Assembly: GCA_037127315.1 (NCBI GenBank)
Contig: JBBBDQ010001294.1
Span: forward strand, 1,727,501 to 1,791,500
From: Ascarosepion bandense
Lineage: Eukaryota > Mollusca > Cephalopoda > Sepiida > Sepiidae
Direction of reading: 5' to 3'
DNA: 64,000 nt
The notes beneath the pieces were generated by a model. The model was given only the letters and a program-made list of their open reading frames with translations, was not told where the DNA came from and did no database searches. The translations under genes and the position numbers were made by a program. Positions 10,639 to 20,590 of the stretch are shown here, piece after piece (within the stretch, counting starts at the first letter, position 1; each line of letters begins with the position of its first letter).

Positions 10639-11304
10639 CTGTGTCTGTGTCTGTGTGTCTGTGTGTCTGTGTCTGTGTGTCTGGTACCTATAGACTCCGA
10701 AACAGCTGAAATTTCTTGAAAATTTACACAGTTGTACTATAAGCGTCTGCAAGTGTTCTTAGCTAGGTTTTGTGTCGAGGTACCCTTGATAAATATCGAA
10801 AATCGATAATTGAAAAAATCGGGTTATAGAAGGAGTGGTCCGATTTTAATCAAATTTGATGCACTCATAGACAAAGACAAGAAACAATATTCAGAAGTTT
10901 TCAAGGTTGCAGTTCTATCCTTGGATGACTTATTTGACTCTGATATTGGAAATCGATACCCTGATATCCTACCGGGTCTGATCAAAATCAGTTTTCCAGA
11001 CCTTTTATTTTAGTTTTTGCTTCGGGTTTGGCTCTAAGTAGGTATAATTGTAGTTCTTAGTCTCAGCCATGATACCATTTACTTGGAGGACCTATTTAGC
11101 CATCAAAATTCAGTTTACGAGGAAAAAGCTTATTTGATATCAATAATAGAAAATCAAAATTTGACTTTCATTTTTCTTTCAGTCTATGGTTTTGCTTTAA
11201 CTGGAAACAACTATTGCTTTTTAGTCTTTCGTGCCAAAGTCCAGGACCATGGATTAGTTTTAAAGCTTTCATTACACCCGAGCAACGCCGGGCTATACTG
11301 CTAG
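10572..11304 (+). mobile_element. Non-autonomous Helitron, 733 bp
   Basis: Starts TC (TCTAAATGTAAATC) and ends CTAG. Twelve bases before the CTAG is a GC-rich hairpin, CCCG-AGCAACGC-CGGG (11277-11292). It lies between A (10571) and T (11305), the rolling-circle Helitron target. Internally there are a (GT)n stretch and GACTCCGAAACAGCTGAAATTT, a motif type often seen in invertebrate Helitrons. Two small open frames (67 and 73 codons) have no recognised domain; no Rep/helicase is present. It therefore depended on an autonomous relative. Confidence 0.85.
10612..10682. repeat. (GT)n microsatellite inside the Helitron
   Basis: GTGTGTGT... interrupted by CTGTGT units. Lies near the Helitron 5' end. 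Confidence 0.95.
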
Positions 11305-11469
11305 TATAACAATGAATGAAAAGGTAACAAAGGAAATATAATAATGAATGGAAGTGTTCCTGATGATAAATAACAATCAATGGAGGATTGTGTCTGAATT
11401 TTCAGGATTTATTATGCAAACAAAGAGCAATAGACTTTTTTATTCATAAATAAATCTAAAAGATACATG

Positions 11470-11606
11470 CCAAAGAAACATATGTCTTTTTTCTTCTGTG
11501 TGCCATGTTCTTTCAAGATGTTGGTGGTCATGGCCCTACACAACTTCTTGTTCTTAGTAACTCTTAATAAGTTTTGTCTTTTTGTTACCTCTCTCAAACA
11601 ATGTTT
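11470..11606 (-). pseudogene. LINE-B 3' end of the reverse-transcriptase ORF
   Basis: The minus frame encodes remnants of the LINE-B C terminus (RVTKNKKLCRAMTTNILKEHGT). It abuts directly, without spacer, the plus-strand LINE-A end starting CACTGTGGAACTCGC, so two dead LINEs are joined. Confidence 0.75.
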
Positions 11607-11908
11607 CATCACTGTGGAACTCGCTCCCGTATTCTTGCTTTCCTGACGGCTACAACCTCCAGAAATTTAAATGCAAAGTCAATACTCATCTCCTAACCAC
11701 TGGACTCTAGCTCTCTCCCCACCCCTGTATAACCTTCCCTTTCTCTCCACCTATGTATCTGTCATCGCACCTGCTTTCTCAGCTTTCTATTGTTCCTTTC
11801 TAACTAGGTTGTACTCCTCACTCTTTTCTAATTAATCTTTTTACATTTATGTAACCCCCTGCACATCAGTGGCGTTTCTGCCTTGCTCGGGGTGAAATGA
11901 TTAAAAAA
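11607..11908 (+). mobile_element. LINE-A 3' end with tail
   Basis: Starts at the segment matching the LINE-A C terminus (TGGAACTCGCTCCCG...CTTTCCTGACGGCTACAA), continues through a C/T-rich 3' UTR and ends with TAACCCCCTGCACATCAGTGG...TTGCTCGGGGTGAAATGATT and an A-rich run. This is the best example of the LINE-A tail. Confidence 0.75.
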
Positions 11909-11934
11909 AAAAACAAAAAAAAACTAATTTATTT

Positions 11935-12465
11935 ATGATTATTCTTTTTTAGTGTGCTGTGTCTCTTCAGGATGTTGGTAATCATGGCTCTCCACAGCTT
12001 CCTGTCGTTTGTAATTCTCAATATATTTTGTCTTTTTCCCAAACCTTGTTCTTTCCTCCATTCACTCAAACTTGCCAAGTAGATTATGTATAGTTTTACT
12101 CTGTCTTTGATCTTTCCTGTGAGTATCAAATTTTCCAATCCTTCTTTCTCATTATGTGTCCTAGAAATTTCAAAGGTTTCTTTCAGATGTTAAGTATAAG
12201 TGTCTTTTTGTTTTTATTTTTATTATTTAAAAGTTTCTTGACATTCTACAACCTTCATCAGTCTTTCACTCATCGATTTTTTCACTTTTCTATTGTTTCA
12301 ACATTAACATTTCTTGAAGCATGTTTTATGCTTTTTCAAGAACTTCTTTGCTCAAATATTGTTCCTCTCTTCTCATATACATTTCTTTTAATTAGGGACC
12401 ATAAGTTTTTTATTGAATTAGTATCTGGAGAGTCCATTACTAATTTGGTAAGATAAATGCTTAAA
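11935..12465 (-). pseudogene. LINE-B reverse-transcriptase C-terminal region
   Basis: Minus-strand remnants of GLGKRQNILRITNDRKLWRAMITNILKRHST and, further in, sequence matching the region before it in better LINE-B copies (55000-55300). Stops and indels are frequent; the plus-strand open frame at 12154-12456 is a shadow. Confidence 0.65.
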
Positions 12466-12654
12466 AATGGAGACTTCTTAAGAGTGTGGATATGAAAACA
12501 AGTGGGAAAGAACTATGATACAAAAATATGAGTGAAAAAAAAAACGATAGCGAGACAAGTAGAAGAGCGTTTTTGGTAAAAGGTGGTGCTTCTGTTTAAA
12601 AAAATAATAAAGAGAATAGGAGAAGGAGAGAGAGAGAGAGAGAGAGAGAGATAT

Positions 12655-12765
12655 AACCAGAAGCTAGAAGAAAATTACACAACTGAGAAATGCAAGAGAG
12701 GAAACTGATGGTTACATCTTGCCATTTCAACTGTAAAATAATGAGAAACATAAAGCCAATATCTT
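12655..12765 (-). pseudogene. LINE-A C-terminal fragment
   Basis: TTACATCTTGCCATTTCAACTGTAAAATAATGAG is the reverse complement of the HHFTVEMARCN coding region. A (GA)n run (12626-12651) precedes it. Confidence 0.6.
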
Positions 12766-13045
12766 CTATGTGTCATGTCTCTTCAAGATTTTGGCGATCA
12801 TGGCTCTCCACAATTTCCTGTCCTTTGTAGCTCTTAATAAATTTTGTCTTTTTTGTTATCTCTCCTAATCTATGTTCCACCATTCATTTATTTAAGCTCA
12901 TTCTTTTTCTTTAGTGCTGTGTCCTTTTAGGATGCTAGTGGTCATGGCTCTTCACGATTTCCTGTCATTTGTAGCTCTCAAAAAATTTTGTCTTTTTGTT
13001 ATCTTTCCTAAACCATGTTCCCCCATTCATTTATTTAAGCTCATT
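12766..13045 (-). pseudogene. Two tandem LINE-B 3'-end fragments
   Basis: GTGTCATGTCTCTTCAAGATTTTGGCGATCATGGCTC...CAT at 12769 and a similar block from about 12917 repeat the same ~145 bp in the same orientation. Each corresponds to the final codons of LINE-B. This is a local tandem duplication. Confidence 0.7.
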
Positions 13046-13333
13046 CAATGAATTCAACTGGAATTTGAACTCGGGGAGCCGAGTTCAAATTCCAGTTGAA
13101 TTCATTGCATTTACTTATGCGCAAATACCTTTGGGAAAGATATTAATCCGTCTCTTCCTTCCAGTTATGGGTTAAATAACAGGACAGATTGGGTTCTATA
13201 GCTTTGGCAGGCAACCTGTCTACCTTAGAAAGCAATGGTAACCTACTGCGGGATAATCTTCTGCCCAGTCAGTCATGTCTCTTTCGAGACATGATCGCCC
13301 AAGCATTTTTCACGTATGGCACTTAACTGACTG
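13046..13333 (+). mobile_element. SINE-A copy with an inverted head duplication
   Basis: From 13076 a plus-strand SINE-A runs to TGGCACTTAACTGACTGA. Directly before it (13046-13075) its own head region appears inverted, giving a near-perfect palindrome: TTGAACTCGG/GGAGCCGAGTTCAA. The A box is missing, so this copy is 5'-truncated and then fused to its inverse. Confidence 0.85.
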
Positions 13334-13335
13334 AC

Positions 13336-13400
13336 TTCTTCTTTAGTGTACTGTGTTCCTTCAGGATGTCGGCGATCATGACTCTCCATAACTTAATAGA
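13336..13400 (-). pseudogene. LINE-B 3'-end fragment
   Basis: Minus frame ending LWRVMIADILKEHST, the LINE-B C terminus, directly beyond the SINE-A 3' end. The SINE-A may have inserted into LINE-B sequence (12766-13045 lies on the other side). Confidence 0.7.
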
Positions 13401-13439
13401 GGAAGGATTTTTGCCAATGGTTCCAAAGATGGTGTGGGC

Positions 13440-13460
13440 ATAGAATAATGAAGAGAGAAG

Positions 13461-13510
<50 letters not shown>

Positions 13511-13829
13511 AACAAAGGAAAAGAGACAAATAGAAAATGGAGTCTAAATAAATAAAGACAAGCAGAAAGGAGATTTTAGAAAAGACGGTGATTTGCATAA
13601 AATAATATGAGGAAGAGAAAGAGTGAAGAGAAAGAAACAAAGAGTGGAAACGTAAAAAAGAAAGAGATTAAAAAAAAAACGTAGGTATAAGAAAAAAAGA
13701 ATTAGAGAATGAATGAATGAATGAATGAATGAATGAATGAATGACAAGGAGAAGAAAGATGGTGACCTGCATAAAATAATAATGTGAGCAAATGAATAAA
13801 GAGAAAAAGAGAAACTAAGACAGGGTGTT
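13440..13829. repeat. GA-rich tract with (GA)n and (ATGA)n
   Basis: Clean (GA)n at about 13465-13506 and (GAAT/ATGA)n at 13710-13744 within A/G-rich sequence. Open frames on the minus strand are S/L/F-rich artefacts. Confidence 0.85.
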
Positions 13830-14380
13830 TTCTTGTTTTCTTGTTTTGTTTTGTTTTTTTTTCAATTGGAGTAGATAGATCTATCTATCTATCACTCGGT
13901 TCACACTCCACCCATGTCTATTGAACAGGTTAAGAGGCTCATCCCTTGTTCCCTGTTTAGGACGTGGTTTCCTTTCTTTCTCTTTTCCAATCTTCTCACT
14001 TTGTTTTCTTGTTTTGTTTTGTTTTTTCAATTGGAGTAGATAGATCTATCTATCGCCCGGTTCACACTCCACCCATGTCTATTGAACAGGTTAAGAGGCT
14101 CATCACTTGTTCCCTGTTTAGGATGTGGTTTTCGGCTTTCTCTTTCCCAATTTTCTCACTTTGTTTTCTTGTTTTTTTTCTTTTCAATTGGAGTAGATAG
14201 ATCTATCTATCGCCCGGTTCATCCTCCACCCATGTCTATTGAACAGGTTAAGTGGCTCATCACTTGTTCCCTGTTTAGGATATGGTTTCCGGCTTTCTCT
14301 TTTCCAATCTTTTCACTATTACGTAGCCCCCTGCACATCAGTGGCGTTACCGCCTTGCTCGGGGTGATACGATTAAAAAA
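13830..14380 (+). repeat. TR160 tandem array x3, ending in the LINE-A tail
   Basis: CAATTGGAGTAGATAGATC begins at 13863, 14028 and 14185 (periods 165 and 157). Each unit continues with GGTTCACACTCCACCCATGT, TTGAACAGGTTAAG and CCTGTTTAGGA. The last unit runs into ACGTAGCCCCCTGCACATCAGTGG...GGGGTGATACGATT plus an A run (14325-14385), the LINE-A 3' tail. The inverse arrangement is at 29740-30095. Confidence 0.85.
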
Positions 14381-14920
14381 AAAACATAGAAAAGAAAGAT
14401 ATTCAAAAAAAAAAAGGAAAGAAAGAAAAAAGAAGAAAGAAAGAATGACACGTACAAGGGTGATTTTAGAAAAGATGGTGTTTTGCATAAAATATTATGA
14501 GGAAGAGAAAGAGAGAACAGAAAGAAAAAAACAAAGAGTGGAAGCATAGAAAAGAAAGATATTCAATAAAAAGAAAGAAAGAAAGAAAGAAAGAAAGAAG
14601 AAAAGGGAACAACTAACAAGTAGTAGTGAGATTTCCTCGCAAAATGATGATTTGTATAAAAGGGAAAAGTGATGTAAAGAAAACAAGAGAAACAGAGAAG
14701 AAGATTGGCAAATAGAAAAGAAAGATTCAATAAAAGAAAAACTAATGAAAAAAACAAAGAAAGACAGAGAGAAAGAAAGAGTGACAAGTAGACGTGAGAT
14801 CCCCCCCCCCCAAAAAAAAAATGGGGATTTGCACAAAAATGTAAAAGTAACGAAGACGGAAGAAGAGAGAGACACAGAGGCAAATAAAAAAGAAAATGAT
14901 TCAACGAAAGAAAACGTAAT

Positions 14921-14961
<41 letters not shown>

Positions 14962-15180
14962 AAAAAGGAAAGAATAGAAGAAAGTGAGACAAGTTGAAGT
15001 GAGATTTATCCCCAAATAGTGAATTGCATAAAATGAATAAGTGATGAATACAGAAGAGAGAGATAGAGAGGCAGAAAAACAAGTAGAAAAGAAAGAGATT
15101 AAATGAAAGTAAACGTAATGAAGAAAGAAAGAAAGAAAGAAAGGGTGACAAGTGAAGAGAGATATAGCAAGAGAGACTGA
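14381..15180. repeat. Purine-rich GAAA-type tract
   Basis: A/G-rich with (GAAA)n runs at 14570-14600, 14924-14962 and 15123-15143. Units of about 150-170 bp recur loosely (GATTTGCATAAAA... and GTGACAAGT-GAAGTGAGAT at 14610, 14780, 14985 and 15145), so it is also a degenerate higher-order repeat. Long minus frames are repeat translations. Confidence 0.8.
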
Positions 15181-15640
15181 AAAACCCAAAAAGGACAGTC
15201 ATTCTAAAATGACTGATGTATTCATAATTCAGCCAATCTCATTGCTTCCTGAATCAAACTACTAAACGGCCATCCAGTCTCTAAAGACACAGAGATCCTT
15301 TCAAATCAGGAGAAAATCCAAACTGACTCCGTTTCTCCTAACCCACCACAACGCCCCCAGGCCATACCCCATCTCCTAATTCAGAACATGAAAAAAGTCT
15401 GATATAATCTGCAGCTGAATCCCAAAATTGGCAGTGAGATTAAATGCAATGGCAAAAATATTAATAAAGACAACATTTTGTTTGGTCCCTACTAAATATG
15501 AGGAACACATCTCACTGTTAGAAAAATTGGCTTGCAATCAGTGCAACGGTAAACGAGCAATGAGGATGCCAATTTCCACTGTTCAGTCCCCAAACTTCCC
15601 TTTTCCCCCACTTGCATAAATGTGGCAAGAAATGAATTTT
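15181..15640. other. No gene or repeat recognised
   Basis: Balanced-composition sequence between two purine-rich tracts. A 63-codon plus frame (15428-15619) has no recognised motif. It may be single-copy DNA. Confidence 0.4.
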
Positions 15641-16840
15641 TAAATTAAAAAAAGGTAAAAGAAGAAAAGAAAATGAATGAAAGAAAGAAAGAAAGAAAGA
15701 AGAAAGAGAATGGAGAAAAAAAAGAAAAATGAGAGAAAAGAATGAAAGAAAATGAAGAGAAAATAGAAAGAAAAAGAAATGAGGAAAAGGAATAAAAGAG
15801 AATGAACAAAAAATAGAAAGAGAAATGAGGAAATGAATGAAAGAAAACGGAGAGAAAATAGAAAGAAAAAGAAATGAGGGAGAAGAATGAGAGAAAGTGA
15901 AGAGAAAATAGAAATAAAGAGAAATAAAGAAAAAGAATGAAAGAAAATGGAGAAAAAATAGAAAGAAAGAGAAATGAGGAAAAGAAAGAAAATGGAGAGA
16001 AAATAGAAAGAACGAAATAAAGAAAGAGAATGAAAGAAAATGGGGATAAAATAAAAAGAAAGAGAAATGAAGAAAAAGAATGATAACAAATGGAGAGCAC
16101 ATAGAAAGATAGAGAACGGATGAAAAAGAATGAAAGAAAATGGAGAGAAAATAGAAAAAATGAGAAAAAGAAAGAAAGAAAACGGATTGAAAATAGAAAG
16201 AAAGAGAAATAGGGAAAAGGTTGAAAAAATGTAGAAAAAATAGAAAGAGAGTAAAATGAAGAAAATGAATGAAAGAGAATGAAGAGAAAATAGAAAGAGA
16301 GAAAAAGTGGTAAAGAAAATATTGAGTAGAATAAACTAGATAGAAAGAATGGTTAAGAGGTTAAAGTAACTAAATAGCAAGTGAGAAATAAAGAAAAAGA
16401 ATGATCAGAAAATAAATAAGAAAAAGAATGAGTTATATAAGGAAAACAAATAGCAAGAAAGATAAAGGAAAATAACGATAGTGTCAAAAAAGAGGGAAGA
16501 AAATAGAAAGAAAAAGAGGGTAGTAAACGAAAGGAAAGATGGAGAGAGAGAAATAAAGAAGAAATGGGTAGAAAATGGAGGGAGAAAGAAACAGAGAAAT
16601 ACTTGTATCAAAATATTAGAAATTAAGTTAGGAAATGTTGTACACACGCACAAACAAATGAAAAATATTATATGCATTCCCACTGATATTTAAAACATCA
16701 ATAAAATTAAAAAGCAAAATGAACAAGAACAAAGATTGGAGGAGAGAGCTGGGAACTTGCTACAGAGGAAATAATTAAGAGACTTGAAAAAGAGAAAAAG
16801 ACAGATTAGAATGAGTGAAATTTAAATGGTATTCATTTAA
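15641..16840. repeat. Long purine-rich GAAA/GAGAAAATAGAAAG array
   Basis: Repeated AATGGAGAGAAAATAGAAAGAAAGAGAAATGA units of about 60-65 bp from 15700 to about 16330, decaying after that. Nearly all purine on the plus strand. The minus-strand frames are F/L/S repeats, not proteins. 16841-17148 shows nothing more. Confidence 0.9.
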
Positions 16841-17329
16841 TGGCACAAACGCACACAGAAGCATTCAAATGCATCTATGCACACGCAGTCCCCCATCAGA
16901 AATTTAAATTAAAAACACGAAAGTAGGGGAAGGAGAAAAAGTTGGAAGAATCTGTATTAAAGCGATTGAAATTATGATAGAAATGTTTGACTGGCACAGC
17001 AGCAAAATGGAATTAAATTCTCTTTGCAGTTTCAAGAATTTGATCCTAAAATTTCGAAAAAAAAAATTAGATTAATGACACATGAAATGTATATACATAT
17101 GCACTGTACAATACATAAACTTATACTTTGTAAGATTTAAATGAGGTATTGAGCTGTCCGGAAAGTTTATGCCGATTTTTAGTCGTTCCAACACGTTACA
17201 ACAAGTCAAATTTATCGACAGAAATAATATACTTACATTTTCGATTTAAGCACACTTCAAATTATCTCTTGATAAAGAATATTTAAAATTTCTTAATTCG
17301 TATCAATTTCGCATTCTTATAAATGAAAG

Positions 17330-17558
17330 GTTATAAGGTGCATTTTAGACATTTAGACACAGAAATGAAGCTACAAGACCCCCTACAGAAGGTAGCTGAA
17401 GTGAGTGACAAGAAAGGATTACAAATAAACTGAAAGAAAACCGAATGCATGGTCATCAGCAAAAAGAGCAGCCCAAAATGCCAAATACAGGTGGGGATAC
17501 TAAAATCAAGCAGGTACAAAAATATAAATACCTGGGAAGTGTTCTAAGTGTTAATAGA
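17330..17558 (+). pseudogene. LINE-B RT fragment inside the mariner
   Basis: Encodes TEMKLQDPLQK-VAEVSDKKGLQIN, then KKTECMVISKKSSPKCQIQV and KYLGSVLSVNR with stops. This is the segment just after the YADD box of LINE-B and duplicates 18400-18605. It ends abruptly near 17558. Confidence 0.8.
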
Positions 17559-17799
17559 TAACTGATATCTAGTTGAATTTCTTCATTTTACTGTATAAGC
17601 CTAAGACTGTCATTTCTTTTTAAATGAAGTATATTCTATAGTTTATTTTCCTATATTATTGATTGACTTATCAATTATTTACAGTTTACCAACCCTTTAC
17701 AGGTTATCTAAAGCCAGAAAATATTTTCAGATTGTAAGAATTTGTTCTTCAGCAATAATATTGATTTAGTGATACAAGTCTTACCCATAGCTAGTGAAT

Positions 17800-17950
17800 T
17801 TATAAGGTATGAATCCCAAAGGTATTTGCAGATGAGTGAATATAACAAACCAAACTGGAACTAGAACTCTGTTTTCAATTAACAATTCCAAACCATTATC
17901 CATTAAACCACCTTCACAGTTTACAACACCTGATATTCCTATTATTTCCT
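17800..17950 (-). mobile_element. 5S/tRNA chimeric SINE sharing the SINE-A body (decayed)
   Basis: On the minus strand: GGAATATCAGGTGTTGTAAAC (like the 3' end of 5S rRNA, consensus GGAATACCGGGTGCTGTAGGC), then GGTTTAATGGATAATGG (tRNA A-box type), GAGTTCTAGTTCCAG (B box), then CTCATCTGCAAATACCTTTGGG and CTAGCTATGGGTAAG, which are SINE-A body motifs. It links the 5S/tRNA head with the SINE-A body. Confidence 0.65.
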
Positions 17951-18139
17951 TTATTAAATAAGCAAATGGTCCAACATGCAAATTAGAAATTGAAGATACC
18001 AGAATTAAACTAGAAAAACTTATACATCAAAGAACTATTTTAACAGATGATGGGAAATACCACATCACAATCTGAAGGTGCATTTGAATGGTAAAATATC
18101 TCATCCAAGAACAGAAGGAATTTTAGGAAATGGCAAAAT

Positions 18140-19175
18140 TTAATTAGAAAAAGTAGTTGGAAAAGACATAAGAGTAATCAAGAATCTTTACTGGCAGCAA
18201 GCCACCTGCATACGAACAGGTAACAAATTCAGCAGATATACAAAGATAGAAAGGGGCATAAGACAAGGATGTCTTTTTTCACCAGTTCTATTCAACTTGT
18301 ACAGTGAGACAATTCTGAGGACCCTAAATGTTATGCCAGGATTTGTCATCGAAGGCCACAATTTGAACAACATAAGTTACGCAGATGATACAGTGCTGAT
18401 AGCAGACACAGAAATGAAACTACAAGACCCCCTAAAGGTAGCTGAAGAAAGTGACAAGAAAGGATTACAAATAAACTGAAAGAAAACCGAATGCATGGTC
18501 ATCAGCAAAAAGAGCAGCCCAAAATGCCAAATACAGGTGGGGGTTACTAAAATCATACTAAAATAAAAAAAAGAACAAAAACTTAAATACCTGAGAAGTG
18601 TTCTAATAGAAGAAGAAAAGTGCGACACAGAGATCCGAAGGCGAATTGGCATGGCGAAGGGCGCGTTCCAAATATTGAGTAGAGTATTAAAAAACATGAA
18701 AATTTTGCTAGAAACAAAAAAAAAATAATAAAAAGAGTACTAGATTGCTATGGGATGTCAGTTCTTCAATATAGCAGTGAATACTGGACAATATCATCAA
18801 AGATGAAAGAAAAACTTGAAGCAATTTAAAAGTGGTTCTACAGAAGGATGCTACGGATATCATGGATCGAGCATATGAGTAATGATGAGGTTTTGGAAAG
18901 GATGGAAACCAAAAGGAAATTAATACTGAGCATCAGGAAGAGACAGCTACAGGACATGCAATGAGGAAGGAGGGCTTGGAGAATCTGATACTAACAGGCC
19001 AGATAGAGGGAAAAAGAGACAGAGGAAAGCAGCGGATAACGTATTTGAAGGGCCTGGGCAGATGGATGACAGAACGGGGGTTGCGTTGTGTAACAGGAGA
19101 AAGCGTACCAGGGATAGGGAGACGTGGAAAGCCATGATCGCCTACGCCCTGAAGGGACAGGACACATAGAAGAAG
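18140..19175 (+). pseudogene. LINE-B reverse-transcriptase region, C-terminal half
   Basis: Plus-strand frames encode in order: RGIRQGCLFSPVLFNLYSE (RT), FVIEGHNLNNISYADDTVLI (YADD catalytic box), GLQIN-KKTECMVISKKSS, RRIGMAKGAFQILSRVL, ISWIEHMSNDEVLERMETK and GLENLILTGQIEGKRDRGK, ending in AYALKGQDT and a GAAGAAGAAG tail. Separating stops and frameshifts show it is dead. By motif order this is an endonuclease/RT non-LTR element; the clade (RTE-like or other) is uncertain. It lies inside the mariner. Confidence 0.85.
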
Positions 19176-19589
19176 AAGATGCTTTTACTGCAAAGGGCTC
19201 ACAAGCAAGCTGTGTATGGTGAAGGTACTTTAACTGTACGAAAGTGGTTCGCTAAGTTTAGACTAGGTGATTGTAGCCTTATTGATGAAGAACGCTCAAG
19301 CAGACCCCCTCGCTACAAATGACGACTAAATCCCAACGCAGGAATTGGCAAGAACACTAAATTTATTAAAACCCAACATCCATGAGCACTTAGTGAAGCT
19401 TAGCTACTCAAATCGCTACGACGTTTGAGCACCACGTGATCTGAGTGAAAAGAATGGTTTGGATCACATTTCTATCTGTAATTTTCTATATAAACGCAAT
19501 AAAAATGCACAATGTTTGAAAAAAAAAATGAAACGGGTGATAAAAAATGGATCGTTTACAGAAATATTCAACGAAAAGGTTCCTGAGCT

Positions 19590-19665
19590 GGATTCACATG
19601 GTCCAGTGGTAAATGGACCTCTTACTTCTGTAGCCAGATTATGAAGGTTTCATCTACATATTTCA
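19590..19665 (+). mobile_element. Penelope-like patch inside the mariner ORF
   Basis: These 76 bases match 22621-22696 in the Penelope-like element, without gaps and with only 3 mismatches. The first 17 or so (GGATTCACATGGTCCAG) are also native mariner sequence. After the patch a 12-bp duplication (TCAACACTTTAG twice, 19663-19686) leads back into mariner sequence. Confidence 0.85.
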
Positions 19666-20304
19666 ACACTTTAGTCAACACTTTAGCCACACGAAAAGCA
19701 GGTCTTCAGCCTAAGAAAGTCATTCTGTGTATCTGGAGGCATTAGAAAGGAATCCACGAGCTTCAGTCAGATAATCAGTCAATTGATTCTGAAAAAAATC
19801 TTGCAATTAGACGAAGTAAAGACAGCAATTCAAGAAAAATGCCCAGTATTGACGAACTGGAAAGGAGCTGTTTTCCTCACATTTTTGTAGTTTGTATTCT
19901 CCACCCGATATAAACACCAAACATTTCTCCTTCAGATTTTAATTTATTTAGGTCCATGCAAAATAATCTCAGTGGTAAAAATTATACATTTTTGGGTGAC
20001 ATTAAAAATCTCCTTAATGATTTCTTTTCCGAGAAATCACCAAAATTCTGGGAAGTCGGAATTTAATGTTGAAAGAAAATGACGAAAGTTTGAGCAACAA
20101 AATAGCTCATATTAAGCTGAATAAATACTTGATGGCCTCATTTTTTATGCTTTAATTTCTGTTAAAAATCAACATGAACTTTTTGGACAACCGGAATATT
20201 TTCCCTACTATTATTTTTTACTACCAGTTGGACTCCATCTTAATAATGTTACTTTTTAGTTGTTTTATTTGAATTATTAGTTTAACTTTTAGTTTTATTC
20301 AATC

Positions 20305-20352
20305 AATATCACTCCATGCAAGGCAGGAAAGCCACTAAGACACAAAGGCTTA
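20305..20352 (-). mobile_element. LINE-A tail fragment
   Basis: TCACTCCATGCAAGGCAGGA-AAGCCACTAAGACACAAAGGCTTA is the reverse complement of the LINE-A tail. Confidence 0.55.
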
Positions 20353-20382
20353 AATAATTAAAAACGGAAATAATAATGAACA

Positions 20383-20531
20383 TTTTTTAATGGATACTCG
20401 TGGTTGAGTGGTAAGACATGTCAGATCTAGTAAAAGTAACGGTTTCTACTAGGTATATGGGAGTTGCAGTTTCAGATCCTGCCGGTAGAGGCATGTTTTC
20501 CTAACAAGATGTCTCGAATATTCAGGTTGGG

Positions 20532-20590
<59 letters not shown>

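Larger units (their letters stand above)
10440..11400. repeat. Minisatellite (GAAATATAACAATGAATGGAAG), split by a Helitron
   Basis: Units of about 33-45 bp with GAAATATAACAA(T/A)GAATGGA(A/G)G lie on both sides of the Helitron (10440-10571 and 11305-11400). Removing 10572-11304 rejoins a normal unit. Confidence 0.8.
17149..20196 (+). mobile_element. Mariner-family transposon, split by nested LINE/SINE DNA
   Basis: The 5' terminus (GAGCTGTCCGGAAAGTTTATGCC, from 17149) and the reverse complement of the 3' end (20160-20196, CATGAACTTTTTGGACAACC) pair as TIRs, with TA on both outer sides (17147-17148, 20197-20198). Mariner sequence stops near 17325 and resumes near 19178; LINE-B and SINE sequence fills the gap. 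From 19190 the plus frame shows an HTH-like KQAVYGEGTL-TVRKWFAKFR-GDCSLIDEERSSRP; after stops come the GD-KWI region and QNNLSG...FLGD remnants of the C terminus. Full-length relatives are about 1.3 kb. Inactive. Confidence 0.85.

Noticed and set aside
10810..11013. 67-codon frame as a captured host gene
   Set aside because: Inside the Helitron; sequence follows Helitron filler motifs (CCGATTTTAATCAAATTTG) and shows no domain.
13830..14335. CRISPR-like array
   Set aside because: Repeats of ~160 bp in a eukaryotic setting, no short direct repeats with unique spacers.
14495..15202. 235-codon minus frame resembling a membrane protein
   Set aside because: Hydrophobic only because the reverse of GAAAG codes for F, L and S; overlapping frames are equally long.
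15518..16102. Three overlapping 149-194-codon frames
   Set aside because: All three minus frames are open at once, a hallmark of low-complexity DNA.
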